Assembly: GCF_900155635.1 (NCBI RefSeq)
Contig: NZ_LT732540.1
Coordinates: 1,646,190-1,710,189 of the forward strand
Direction: 5' to 3'
From: Olsenella urininfantis
GTDB taxonomy: Bacteria; Actinomycetota; Coriobacteriia; Coriobacteriales; Atopobiaceae
DNA length: 64,000 bases
This document shows positions 1 through 8,481 of the stretch, piece by piece (within the stretch, counting starts at the first letter, position 1; each line of letters opens with the position of its first letter). Position numbers and translations under genes: made by a program. A model generated the notes under the pieces. That model did no database searches. It was not told the DNA's origin and saw only the letters and a list, made by a program, of their open reading frames with translations.

Positions 1-257
1 AAGGGGCCCATGCCATACTGGACGCCCATGACTATGGCGTCAAGGTGACGGGCGTGACGGTTCACTTCGCAGACGACAAGTACGACTGCGGCCCCATCAT
101 TGCCCAGCGTCCGCTCGCGGTAGGAGAGGGTTGGAGCGTGGAGGAGCTTGAGGGCCACATTCACGCCATCGAGCACGAGTTGTATCCCGAGGTCATCCAG
201 CTCCTTGCCGAGGGGCGCGTGAGCGTTGGCGAGGACGGGCGCGTGACGGTCTCCTAG
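1..257 (+). CDS. purN: Phosphoribosylglycinamide formyltransferase, C-terminal part (gene cut by window start)
   Basis: The gene is open from the window edge; the first complete in-frame codon is at position 3 and the stop is at 255-257. The translation runs through AHAILDA, GVKVTGVTVHF, the acidic DDKYDCGPII segment and EHELYP. These are the C-terminal hallmarks of PurN, which transfers a formyl group from 10-formyl-THF to GAR in purine synthesis; the GVTVHF segment carries the conserved catalytic-region His. About 85 residues remain of a usual ~200. The GTG at 45 is internal, not a start. The upstream purine operon is presumably outside the window. Confidence 0.9.
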   Translation, partial: GAHAILDAHDYGVKVTGVTVHFADDKYDCGPIIAQRPLAVGEGWSVEELEGHIHAIEHELYPEVIQLLAEGRVSVGEDGRVTVS

Positions 258-278
258 GTCTGCTTGGCAGGTTTCGTT

Positions 279-324
279 GCATCGGGCGCACGAGGGGGTG
301 AGCATACCCTCACGCGCCCGATGC
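279..324 (+). terminator. Hairpin after purN
   Basis: GCATCGGGCGC at 279-289 pairs with GCGCCCGATGC at 314-324, and an inner GGGGTGAG/CTCAC match closes the loop. A second G/C hairpin follows at 332-353. Neither has a convincing T-run, so these may be terminator or processing structures at the end of purN. Confidence 0.5.
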
Positions 325-468
325 CTGTGCAGAGGGGGGGCGCTCGCCCCCCTCGCGCCACTGACCGATTAAGCCACAAGGAGTCGATACGCATCCATTG
401 ATTTCTTAAGGCTATCTTTCAGACTGCATATATTGTGTATTTTTCTGTTTCAAGGAGAAGGATTCAAG

Positions 469-2143
469 ATGAGGGCTCACGTCTCGTTGCTCACCAAGCT
501 GACCATCCTGTCCGCTGCCGTTGCGGCCCTGGCGTTCGTGGGCGCGCCCCACCTCGCCAAGGGTGCCCCCACGGCAGGCGCATAGACCATGGAAACGGAG
601 GTCGACGCCTCGGTGCCCGTCCTGGCCCCGACGACTCCCGCCCCCCAGACCTCCACGATCAGCGACTTCAACTACGTGGACAACGGTGACGGCACCCTTA
701 CCGTCACCAACGCGGGCACCGAGCTCCCCCTGAGGAACATCAGGATCGAGGACAAGATCCACGAGGGCCTTACGGTCAGGCAGGACGCCATCACGGTGGC
801 CTGCGAGGAGCTTGGCCTCGACAAGGCCCCCCTCTCCCAGACCACGGCGGTCTCCGCCAAGGTGGTGGACGGCAAGCTCCTTGTCGAGGTGGGCACCCTT
901 CCCGTCGGTGCCACAATGAAGGTCTTCGTGCCAACCGCGCTCACCAGCGACCTCGTCAGAACCACGCGCTTCGAGAACACGGCGGCCATCACCTCCGTCG
1001 AGGGGCACGACCTCGACGAGCCCATCAAGAGTGAGACCACCTACCACATGGCCAGGAAGACCTACGGCCTCACGTACGAGGTCGCCGCCGACCCCACCTA
1101 CGGCACCCTGGAAGGCGTTACCCCGCCGTCGCCTGTGACGGGCATCGAGTATGACACCGACCAGAGGCTGGCCCACACGCTCTCCAGCGACCAGGCCTTT
1201 GCCCTGAGAGACGGCCAGCAGGTTCGGGGCTTCTGGCGCTTCGACGGCTGGCTGCCCACTGCCTCGGCTGGCGAGGCGGTCACTTCTGTCAACGTCCGCC
1301 AGGACGCGACCGTCTACGGAAGGTGGGCCTTCGTCCCCACGACGGACCTTACGGTCACCAAGGTCTGGGAGGGTCCCAAGAAGGATGCGGCCGAGGTGGT
1401 GCTCCTAAGGGACGGCACGGAGATAGAGAAGGCCACGCTTGACGAGGCGGGAGCGTGGACGCATGAGTTCACCGACCTCGTTGCCTATGATTCCAGTGAC
1501 GGTCACGAGTACCACTACAGCGTGAAGGAGACTCCCATCGGTGGCTACGTCAGTGCCGTGACGGGAAGCATGGGTGACGGCTACACCATCACCAACACCT
1601 ACAAGCCCGAGCCAACGCGACATGACCCGCCTGTGGAGAAGCGCGTCGACGGCCCCGCACCCAAGACGCCAGACAGCTTCGAGTTCGTCCTGACACCCAA
1701 CGACCCCGCAAACCCGGATGCCCCAGGGCTCCGTGGGCGGCAGGAAGACGGTCGTCATCCGTGGAGCGGGCTCGGCTGAGTTCGGCGACATCGAGTTCGC
1801 GAAGCCGGGAACCTATGCCTACACCGTTACCGAGACTTTCGGCTCCGCCGCCTGCAGCTACGACCGCTCCGCCTACACCATCACCTACGTTGTGATGGAC
1901 GACGGTACGGGCAAGCTCCTGCCACCCACCCGCACGGTCACGGTGACCAGAAACGGAGTCGAGCAGTCTGTTGACCTCGGGCCTGACGGCAACGGCGTCG
2001 GTGCGGTCTTTACCAACGTATACCCCGACGAGCCGGCTGCCGAGCGCATCCCCAGGACGGGCGACGTCTCTCAGGCCGCGCCGCTCGCGGCCTTCGCCCT
2101 GGCGCTCGTTGCCGGAGGCGCTGCCCTGCGCAGGAGGGGATAG
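469..2143 (+). pseudogene. Sortase-anchored pilin/adhesin with Cna_B-type domains, disrupted
   Basis: The start is the ATG at 469, behind a purine-rich AAGGAGAAGG. The first 38 codons encode a signal peptide (hydrophobic LTILSAAVAALAFVG). The same frame then meets TAG at 583-585 and continues open from 586 to 1779. A +1 frameshift at the GG of 1716-1717 moves the reading to the frame ending at 2143; removing one G restores NP-MPQGS-GG-KT, typical of Spy0128/FctA-like isopeptide domains. Visible parts are a DUF11-like N-terminal domain, an FDGW repeat, a Cna_B-like domain (about 1345-1600), an FctA-like domain, and a C-terminal IPRTGD sorting signal, hydrophobic segment and RRR tail. If repaired it would be a 558-residue cell-wall pilin or adhesin. 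Two lesions argue for a true pseudogene, although sequencing error is possible. Confidence 0.75.
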
Positions 2144-2180
2144 CTAGGCATCTCGCGTCATTCCGTTTGTTAGGACGTTC

Positions 2181-2210
2181 GGGGGGTGGTACCGGTTGGT
2201 GCCACCCCCT
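2181..2210 (+). terminator. Strong hairpin downstream of pilin pseudogene
   Basis: GGGGGTGGTACC and GGTGCCACCCCC flank a short GGTT loop, giving a 12-bp stem with one mismatch. There is no clear T-run. It probably ends the pilin transcript. Confidence 0.5.
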
Positions 2211-2350
2211 CCTCCATACCGCAAATACCCAGACGACCTGGAGCTCCGTTGACTTACACGCCTGTCGTACCACCAGCCGCTTCGGGCGGCTCTCGAAGCT
2301 TGGCATGTAAAAAATCAAACCAATGATGACTTGCGATTGAATGGAGCTAT

Positions 2351-2716
2351 ATGTATGCGCCCGTTTCGCAAAGCTCTATAGACGACCTTTGCAATGCGGA
2401 GGAGAGCCAGTACCTCGACCGCAAGAGCTCGCGTCTGAAACCCAGGGAGCTTGCGCGGCATATCGGTGCCTTTGCAAACGCTTCAGGTGGAAAGCTGATT
2501 ATCGGTGTGGAGGACAATGGAGTTATAACCGGATTTCTCCGTGAGGGCGCTCGACGAGTGGAAGAGTTCGAGCAAGCCGCCCTTGTTGAATGCAATCCGG
2601 CACCCGTGGTCCAGTCGACGAGGATTCCTGTCACCAACTCTATCAGGTTGCTGCCCGCGACAGGGTTGCCACCGTCTCAACCCCTATGGTTATGGGGAAC
2701 ATATCCACGCTCGTAG
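2351..2716 (+). pseudogene. Truncated AlbA_2 (schlafen-like) regulator fragment
   Basis: The first ~95 residues match the start of AlbA_2-domain proteins: EESQYLDRKSS, then PRELARHIGAFANASGG, then LIIGVEDNG and ITGF. These are putative DNA-binding regulators or ATPase-like proteins that normally exceed 400 residues. Similarity stops near TRIPVTNS (about nt 2640), and the rest of the 121-residue frame is unrelated low-complexity read-through. The start is ATG 2351; no good ribosome-binding site is seen. The fragment lies at the edge of the low-GC mobile-DNA scar and is most likely a decayed cargo gene. Confidence 0.6.
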
Positions 2717-2760
2717 ATGGAAACATATCAAAGATTGGCTCTCGTTTGTAGGAACATATC
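2696..2760. repeat. Three short direct repeats GGAA(A)CATATC
   Basis: GGAACATATC occurs at 2696-2705 and 2751-2760, and GGAAACATATC at 2719-2729. They lie at the junction between high-GC chromosome and the low-GC block. They may be recombination-site or operator repeats of the lost element, or chance. Confidence 0.4.
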
Positions 2761-2768
2761 GACTGTAA

Positions 2769-3248
<480 letters not shown>

Positions 3249-3249
3249 A

Positions 3250-3440
3250 TTCTTAGCCTCCATATTCGGCCTATTTTTCTTCTCGATATTTTATATCCAA
3301 TTTTCCCTAGTTCTTTTTTTATTTTGCGTGTTCCATAGTTGTTTCTACTTCTTCTGAATATTTCTTTTTCATCTATTTCTTCTATTAGTTTTCAGTAGTG
3401 CAGCTTGTTTTAAAATATCATTCTCCATTTCAACCTGTTT
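3250..3440 (-). mobile_element. IS3-family transposase remnant
   Basis: On the minus strand, MENDILKQAALL (nt about 3428-3393) matches the end of IS3 OrfA. After a frame change, FRRSRNNYGTRKIKKEL followed by GYKISRRKIGRI matches the start of OrfB, the transposase. A further one-base deletion shifts GRI-MEAKNM out of frame next to nt 3263. No inverted repeats or catalytic DDE residues remain. It is a short, multiply broken fossil inside the low-GC block. Confidence 0.65.
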
Positions 3441-3449
3441 AGATATTAT

Positions 3450-4901
3450 TTAAATCATTCCAAAATGCTCTAAAGCATCTTCGATTGCTTTTTCTTTTTC
3501 TTCTGGGCAATTTGGCACTCTTTGATTTTCTTTCTTACTAAAATTATAATTTTCTCTCTCTATTAGACCATGTTTCCTTTTTATTTGTGCAATATATAGG
3601 CTTGAAACTTTTAGTCCGTATTTATCTAACACATACTTTTTAATTTCTCTATAAGTTGCGTCTTTTGAAAAGTCAATTTCAGATAATTCATCTTCCCCTA
3701 TTTCTATATCTAAATGATGTTCTGTATTTAGTTTGGACAACAGAGCTACCGTCTCCACGTGCTTGGTGTGGGGGAACATGTCCACGAGCTCCATGTGCGT
3801 GGTGCGCCAACCGTGCGCGCGAAACTCCCTCAGGTCCCTCAACTGCGTCTGGGGATTGCAGCTCACGTACACCACGCTGCGGGGCCTGAGCCTGGAGACG
3901 GCCTCGATGAACTGCGGGGTCGAGCCAGCCCGTGGTGGGTCCATGATGACAACGTCTGCCGAGAGGCTCCCCCTGGCGCTTCCGGCGAGGTGCTCGGTGG
4001 CGTCCGCGCACACGAAGTCGCAGCTCCCCTGGAGGCCGTTTGCCTTGGCGTTGCGTCTGGCGCACCCAACGGCGCCCCGTACCTGCTCGATACCCAGAAC
4101 ACGCGCGTCAGGGCAACCTCGGCTGGCGCAGATACCAATGGTGCCCGTGCCGCAGTACGCATCTAGCAGCAGCTCTTTCCCCTGCAGCCCGGCCGCATCG
4201 ATCGCCAGGCGGTAGAGCAGCTCGGTCTGGGCGGGGTTGGTCTGGTAGAAGCTGGTGGGCCCTATCTCGAAGAGGCATCCCAGGAGCCTGTCGTGCATGA
4301 CCCCCGTGCCGAAGAGCGTGGTGTTTTTGCGTCCCAGCATGGCGTTGGTGCGCCTCTCGTTCACGTTCTGCACGATGCTCGTTATCTCCGGGTGAAGCTC
4401 CGTGAGCTCCTGTACCAGGCGCTCCGCCTGGGGAAGCCTCTCTCCGTTGGTGACGAGGGTTACCAGCACGTCGTCTGTGGCGTAGCCGCTGCGAACCACC
4501 GCGTGGCGCAGCACGCCACGCGCGCTGTCCTCCTGGTAGGCGCTGATGCGCAACCGCGTGGCGATGCGCGCCACGTCATTGATGATGGGGCGGCCCGCCT
4601 TGTCCTCGACGAGGCACTCCTGGCACGCCACTATGCGGTGAGAGCCCGCTTCGAAGAAGCCGCAGCGCACACGCCCCCTTGCGCCTGGCGCGAAGGGAGA
4701 CGCCATCTTGTGTCGAAAGCCCGTGGGCTCCTCCATGCCATGGATGCGCCCGATGCGGAAGCCGTCCGCCTCCACCAGGCCTGAGAAGAGCCGCTCCATC
4801 GCCTCCTGCTTGCGTCTCAGCTGGATGGGATAGGGGACCGCGAGCCATTCGCAGCCTCCGCAGCGCTTCGAGATGGGGCAGGTGTAGGTGCGAAAGCCCA
4901 T
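3450..4901 (-). CDS. rlmD: 23S rRNA (uracil-C5)-methyltransferase, RlmD/RumA family, with foreign C-terminal tail
   Basis: This SAM-dependent enzyme makes m5U in 23S rRNA. Start ATG 4901 follows GGAAGGAGG on the minus strand; longer upstream extensions lack a ribosome site. C8-X5-C14-X2-C17 plus a later Cys (ACQEC) form the [4Fe-4S] site. The body shows the GPTSFYQTNP, DAYCGTGTIGI (SAM), MDPPRAG and VSCNPQTQ (catalytic Cys) motifs. The native enzyme ends near HVETVALLSKL. Residues 392-483 (nt 3453-3728) are a low-GC extension containing ATYREIKKYVL, GLKVSSLYIAQIK and EKEKAIEDALEHFGMI. I recognise this tail from genes at the ends of integrative elements in Firmicutes. The catalytic core looks intact, so the chimera is probably active. 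Confidence 0.85.
   Translation of the reverse strand: MGFRTYTCPISKRCGGCEWLAVPYPIQLRRKQEAMERLFSGLVEADGFRIGRIHGMEEPTGFRHKMASPFAPGARGRVRCGFFEAGSHRIVACQECLVEDKAGRPIINDVARIATRLRISAYQEDSARGVLRHAVVRSGYATDDVLVTLVTNGERLPQAERLVQELTELHPEITSIVQNVNERRTNAMLGRKNTTLFGTGVMHDRLLGCLFEIGPTSFYQTNPAQTELLYRLAIDAAGLQGKELLLDAYCGTGTIGICASRGCPDARVLGIEQVRGAVGCARRNAKANGLQGSCDFVCADATEHLAGSARGSLSADVVIMDPPRAGSTPQFIEAVSRLRPRSVVYVSCNPQTQLRDLREFRAHGWRTTHMELVDMFPHTKHVETVALLSKLNTEHHLDIEIGEDELSEIDFSKDATYREIKKYVLDKYGLKVSSLYIAQIKRKHGLIERENYNFSKKENQRVPNCPEEKEKAIEDALEHFGMI
3729..3757 (-). other. Putative integration scar at the 3' end of rlmD
   Basis: Base composition switches abruptly here, within the codons for HVETVALLSK. The 3' end of rumA/rlmD is a known target of integrative conjugative elements. 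A weak partial match (ACCGTCTC core) lies at about 2658-2680 near the other edge of the low-GC block. No integrase remains. Confidence 0.45.
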
Positions 4902-5072
4902 GGGCCTCCTTCCGGCTTCTGCGGGCGTGGGTCTTGGGAATTGTACGCCACGCTCCGTACCTCGCCCGCCTTGCCGCAACGTTTCCCACGTGATAACTCC
5001 TCAGTGCCAGGCCGCCCCGCCGCATAGAATGAACCAACCAAGAGTTTGCGGCCGCGATGCAAGGAGGCAGAC

Positions 5073-6014
5073 ATGCCAATGAAGATCGGCATCATCGGAA
5101 TGGGCCACGTGGGAGCGCACGTGGCAAACGCGATCCTCTCGCAGGGCCTTGCCGCCGAGCTGTACTGCGTTGACAGCATAGAGAGCAAGGTTGCCTGCGA
5201 GGTGAACGACCTGCAGGATGCCATGCCCTTCTATCCTCGCGTGGCGCGCGTCTACAACTGCCACCGGGACTACAAGGCGCTCATGGGCTGCGACATCATC
5301 GTGAACGCCGCCGGCCACGTTGCCCAGGCGGCGGGAAACCGTGACGGCGAGCTCTTCTGCACCTCGGACGAGACGAAGAGCTGGGCGCCCGAGCTCAAGG
5401 GCTACCAGGGCATCGTCGTCACCATTGCCAACCCCTGCGACGTGGTGGCGACCATCATCTGGAAGCTGGCGGAGCTCGAGCCGCGCCAGGTTGTTAGCTC
5501 CGGCACCGCCCTTGACTCCGCGCGCTTCCGCCACGCCCTCTGGGACGTGACGGGCTACAATCCCCAGTCCATCACCAGCTGGATGATCGGAGAGCATGGT
5601 GCCAGCCAGTTCGCCGCGTGGTCGCACGTCTCGTTTGGCGCAACGCCCCTCGCCGAGCTCGAGCTGGCGGACCCCGAGCGCTTCGGCTTTGACAAGGACG
5701 CGATAGAGGAGGCCGCCCGCATGGGAGGCTACGTGACCTACGCAGGCAAGCAGTGCACGGAGTACTCCGTTGCCAATGCCGCAACCGAGCTGATCAAGGC
5801 CATTGTTCAGGACAGCAAGCTCATCACTCCCGCCGGGACCCTGCTCCAGGGCGTCTACGGCGAGAGCGGACACTTCAGCTCCATTCCCTGCGTCATTGGC
5901 AAGGATGGCGTGGAGTCCACCTTCCCGCTGGAGCTCAGTGCCGCAGAGCAGGAGAAGTTCCACGCCAGCTGCAGGCACATCCAGGAGAACCTCGAGAAGG
6001 TCAGAAGCTGGTAG
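5073..6014 (+). CDS. L-lactate / L-2-hydroxyisocaproate dehydrogenase family protein
   Basis: This is an NAD-dependent 2-oxoacid reductase of the LDH/MDH family, 313 residues. It has the Rossmann start IGIIGMGHVGAHVA, the NPCD segment, DSARFRHAL and the catalytic GEHGAS histidine. The usual LDH active-site loop (PGxTR) is replaced by AAGNRDGEL, as in hydroxyisocaproate dehydrogenases, so the substrate may be a bulkier 2-oxoacid than pyruvate. Start ATG 5073 follows AAGGAGG by 6 nt. It is a single gene with its own terminator, divergent from rlmD. Its likely role is reoxidising NADH in fermentation of sugars or amino acids. Confidence 0.8.
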   Translation: MPMKIGIIGMGHVGAHVANAILSQGLAAELYCVDSIESKVACEVNDLQDAMPFYPRVARVYNCHRDYKALMGCDIIVNAAGHVAQAAGNRDGELFCTSDETKSWAPELKGYQGIVVTIANPCDVVATIIWKLAELEPRQVVSSGTALDSARFRHALWDVTGYNPQSITSWMIGEHGASQFAAWSHVSFGATPLAELELADPERFGFDKDAIEEAARMGGYVTYAGKQCTEYSVANAATELIKAIVQDSKLITPAGTLLQGVYGESGHFSSIPCVIGKDGVESTFPLELSAAEQEKFHASCRHIQENLEKVRSW

Positions 6015-6048
6015 GGGCAGAGGTTCCTTCCCATGATCGGCCCTTCGC

Positions 6049-6081
6049 GCGGCGGCACCCATGAGGGCGCCGCCGCTTTTT
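6049..6081 (+). terminator. Rho-independent terminator
   Basis: GCGGCGGCACCC/GGGCGCCGCCGC forms a stem with one mismatch and an ATGA loop, followed by TTTTT. It ends the LDH-family gene. Confidence 0.85.
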
Positions 6082-6275
6082 GTCCAGCAGCGCGCCCACC
6101 GCGCGCAGGCACTCGCTGCCCGAAGCAAGCTTCTCGGCGGGCGGGGGCGTGGGTATGTTGGTTCCAGCGCGCTCTCCTGGGGGCGTGCCGCTTTTCAGTC
6201 ATAGGTGCACGGTGGCCTCGCCGTCGCGTTATCTCCTCGGCGTTGCCGCCCTGCGGTGCGGCTCGAGGAGGAATC

Positions 6276-8351
6276 ATGGCAACAAGCACCGGGACAGTAA
6301 AGAACCTCGCTCTCGTGGGCCAAGGTGGCGTGGGCAAGACCATGCTGGCCGAGGCCATGCTTCACCTGACGGGCAAGACCACCCGTCTGGGCGGGCATGC
6401 CGGCACCAAGCCCACGCTTGACTACGACAGCGAGGAGGGCAGCCGCGGGTTCTCCATCTCCACCACCATCGCCCCGGTGGAGTGGAAGGGAACGCGCATC
6501 AACGTCCTGGACGCCCCCTGCTACCCCGATTTCGTGGGGGACGCCTACGGCGCCCTCGCCGCCGCCGAGACGGCGGTCTTCGTGGTGGACGCGGCCTCTG
6601 GTCCCGGCACCATAACCACGCGCCTCTGGTACGCGGCCGAGGACCTCTCCATTGCCCGCGCCCTCTTCATAAACCGCCTGGACCGCAGCGACGCCGACTG
6701 GGAGACCGCCCTTGCCACCGCCCAGGAGCTCTATGGAAGCCGCCTGGCCGCCGTCACCATGCCCATGGGCTCCGGCGACGACTTCGCCGGCATCGTCGAC
6801 GTGGTGCACCTGACGGCCCGCCACCTCGAGGGCACAAGCCCCGTCACCGAGGAGATTCCCGCCCAGTACCTCGAGGCGGCAAAGCTCGCCCACTCCCAGC
6901 TGGTGGAGCTTGTCGTCGAGGCGGACGACGAGGCCATGATGACCTACCTCGAGGGAGGGGAGATCGGTCAGGAGGAGCTCGAGGGGCTTCTCGCCAAGGC
7001 CATACGCGAGCGCGTGTTCGTCCCCGTCTTCGCAGGATCCTGCGTGCGCGAGGAGGGCGTCATCTCCCTCATGGACGACATCGTGCGGTGGTTTCCCACC
7101 ATGGCGGACTACGGCCGCGTTCCACTGGTCAACGGAGAGGAGCTGGACATCTCCGCCGACGACGACCGTCCCGTGGCCTTCGTGTTCAAGTCCCTGCAGG
7201 ATCAGCAGAACGGCAAGCTCTCCTTCGTCAAGATCCTGGCAGGCACCGTGACGCCCGGTGCCGAGCTCACCTGCGCGCGCACGCGCAAGCTTGAGCGTCT
7301 GGGACACCTCTACCTCATGTGCGGCCATGACATGACCGACGTGAAGTCCGTTGCCGCGGGCGACATCTGCGTGGTTCCCAAGCTGGACGCCATGACGGGT
7401 GACACCCTCTCGGTCACCGGCAAGGTGGAGGCAGCGGCGTTCCGCTTCCCCAACTCCCTCTACCGCGTTGCCATAGAGCCCGACGAGCGCGGCAGCGAGG
7501 GCAAGGTCTTCACCTTCCTCGAGAAGACCGCCGACGCAGACCCCACCCTCACCGTCGAGCGCGACGAGGACACGGGCCAGACCGTGGTCTCCGCCATCGG
7601 AGAGGCTCAGGTCTCCGTGCTGCTCGACCGCCTGGAGGAGCGTGCGGGCGTCACGGCCCACACCGTCAGGCTGCGCATCCCCTACCGTGAGACCATCCGT
7701 CGCGTGGCCAGCGCCCAGGGCAGGCACAAGAAGCAGACGGGTGGCGCCGGCCAGTACGGAGACTGCTGGCTGCGCGTGGAGCCAAACCCGGGCGCGGGCT
7801 ACGAGTTTGTGGACGAGGTGGTGGGAGGACATGTCCCGCGCAACTTCATTCCCGCCATCGACAAGGGCGTCCAGGAGACCATGGTGGACGGCGTCCTTGC
7901 GGGATATCCCCTGATAGACGTTAAGGTTGCCGTGTACGACGGATCCTACCACCCCGTTGACTCCAACGAGATGGCCTTCAAGACGGCCGCCCGCATAGGA
8001 TTCCAGAAGGCCGTCGGCCAGGCGGAGCCCGTGCTGCTGGAGCCCATGGCGCACCTCAAGATCACGGTTCCCGAGAGCTACGCCGGTTCCGTCATGGGCG
8101 ACGTGTCCGCCTCCCGCGGACGTGTCGAGGGGATGGCCGCGACGCAGGGCCACGGAGCCCTTGCTGGCTTCACCACCATCGAGGCCACGGTGCCCTACGC
8201 CGAGGTCACGGACTACGCCACGCGCCTGAGGTCCCTCTCGCGCGGGACGGGCGAGTTCGAGCTTGAGATATCGGGTTACGAGCAGGTCCCGCATGACATC
8301 CAGCAGCAGCTCGCCCAGGAATACGCGGACAGGAGGTCCGAGGGCCGCTGA
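6276..8351 (+). CDS. Elongation factor G-like GTPase (FusA2/EF-G2 type)
   Basis: A translational-GTPase paralogue of 691 residues with all EF-G domains: G domain, domain II, and the III-IV-V region with GGAGQYGDCWLRVEPNPG, the FKTAARIGF segment and ASRGRVEGM. The nucleotide-binding motifs diverge from true EF-G. The P-loop is GQGGVGKT, the switch-2 element is DAPCYPDF instead of DTPGHVDF, and G4 is NRLDRSD instead of NKMDR. Such EF-G2-like proteins are common in Actinobacteria, and their role is unsettled (ribosome protection or recycling-like). Start ATG 6276 has GAGGAGG 5 nt upstream. The adjacent genes give no functional clue. Confidence 0.85.
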   Translation: MATSTGTVKNLALVGQGGVGKTMLAEAMLHLTGKTTRLGGHAGTKPTLDYDSEEGSRGFSISTTIAPVEWKGTRINVLDAPCYPDFVGDAYGALAAAETAVFVVDAASGPGTITTRLWYAAEDLSIARALFINRLDRSDADWETALATAQELYGSRLAAVTMPMGSGDDFAGIVDVVHLTARHLEGTSPVTEEIPAQYLEAAKLAHSQLVELVVEADDEAMMTYLEGGEIGQEELEGLLAKAIRERVFVPVFAGSCVREEGVISLMDDIVRWFPTMADYGRVPLVNGEELDISADDDRPVAFVFKSLQDQQNGKLSFVKILAGTVTPGAELTCARTRKLERLGHLYLMCGHDMTDVKSVAAGDICVVPKLDAMTGDTLSVTGKVEAAAFRFPNSLYRVAIEPDERGSEGKVFTFLEKTADADPTLTVERDEDTGQTVVSAIGEAQVSVLLDRLEERAGVTAHTVRLRIPYRETIRRVASAQGRHKKQTGGAGQYGDCWLRVEPNPGAGYEFVDEVVGGHVPRNFIPAIDKGVQETMVDGVLAGYPLIDVKVAVYDGSYHPVDSNEMAFKTAARIGFQKAVGQAEPVLLEPMAHLKITVPESYAGSVMGDVSASRGRVEGMAATQGHGALAGFTTIEATVPYAEVTDYATRLRSLSRGTGEFELEISGYEQVPHDIQQQLAQEYADRRSEGR

Positions 8352-8372
8352 TGGCCTGAGGGTCCAGGAATG

Positions 8373-8402
8373 CCGGGGGGCGGTGCCTATGGCGCCGCCC
8401 CT
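8373..8402 (+). terminator. GC hairpin after EF-G-like gene
   Basis: GGGGCGGTGCC-TAT-GGCGCCGCCCC forms an 11-bp stem with one mismatch. It has no T-run and is probably a transcript end or processing hairpin. Confidence 0.5.
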
Positions 8403-8481
8403 CGCCAGCTGTCTGCGGCCCTTTGTACTGATATAGTGTTCAGAACTGTTTTCACCGTTTGAGGAGGTTGCGCGCCCGCGC

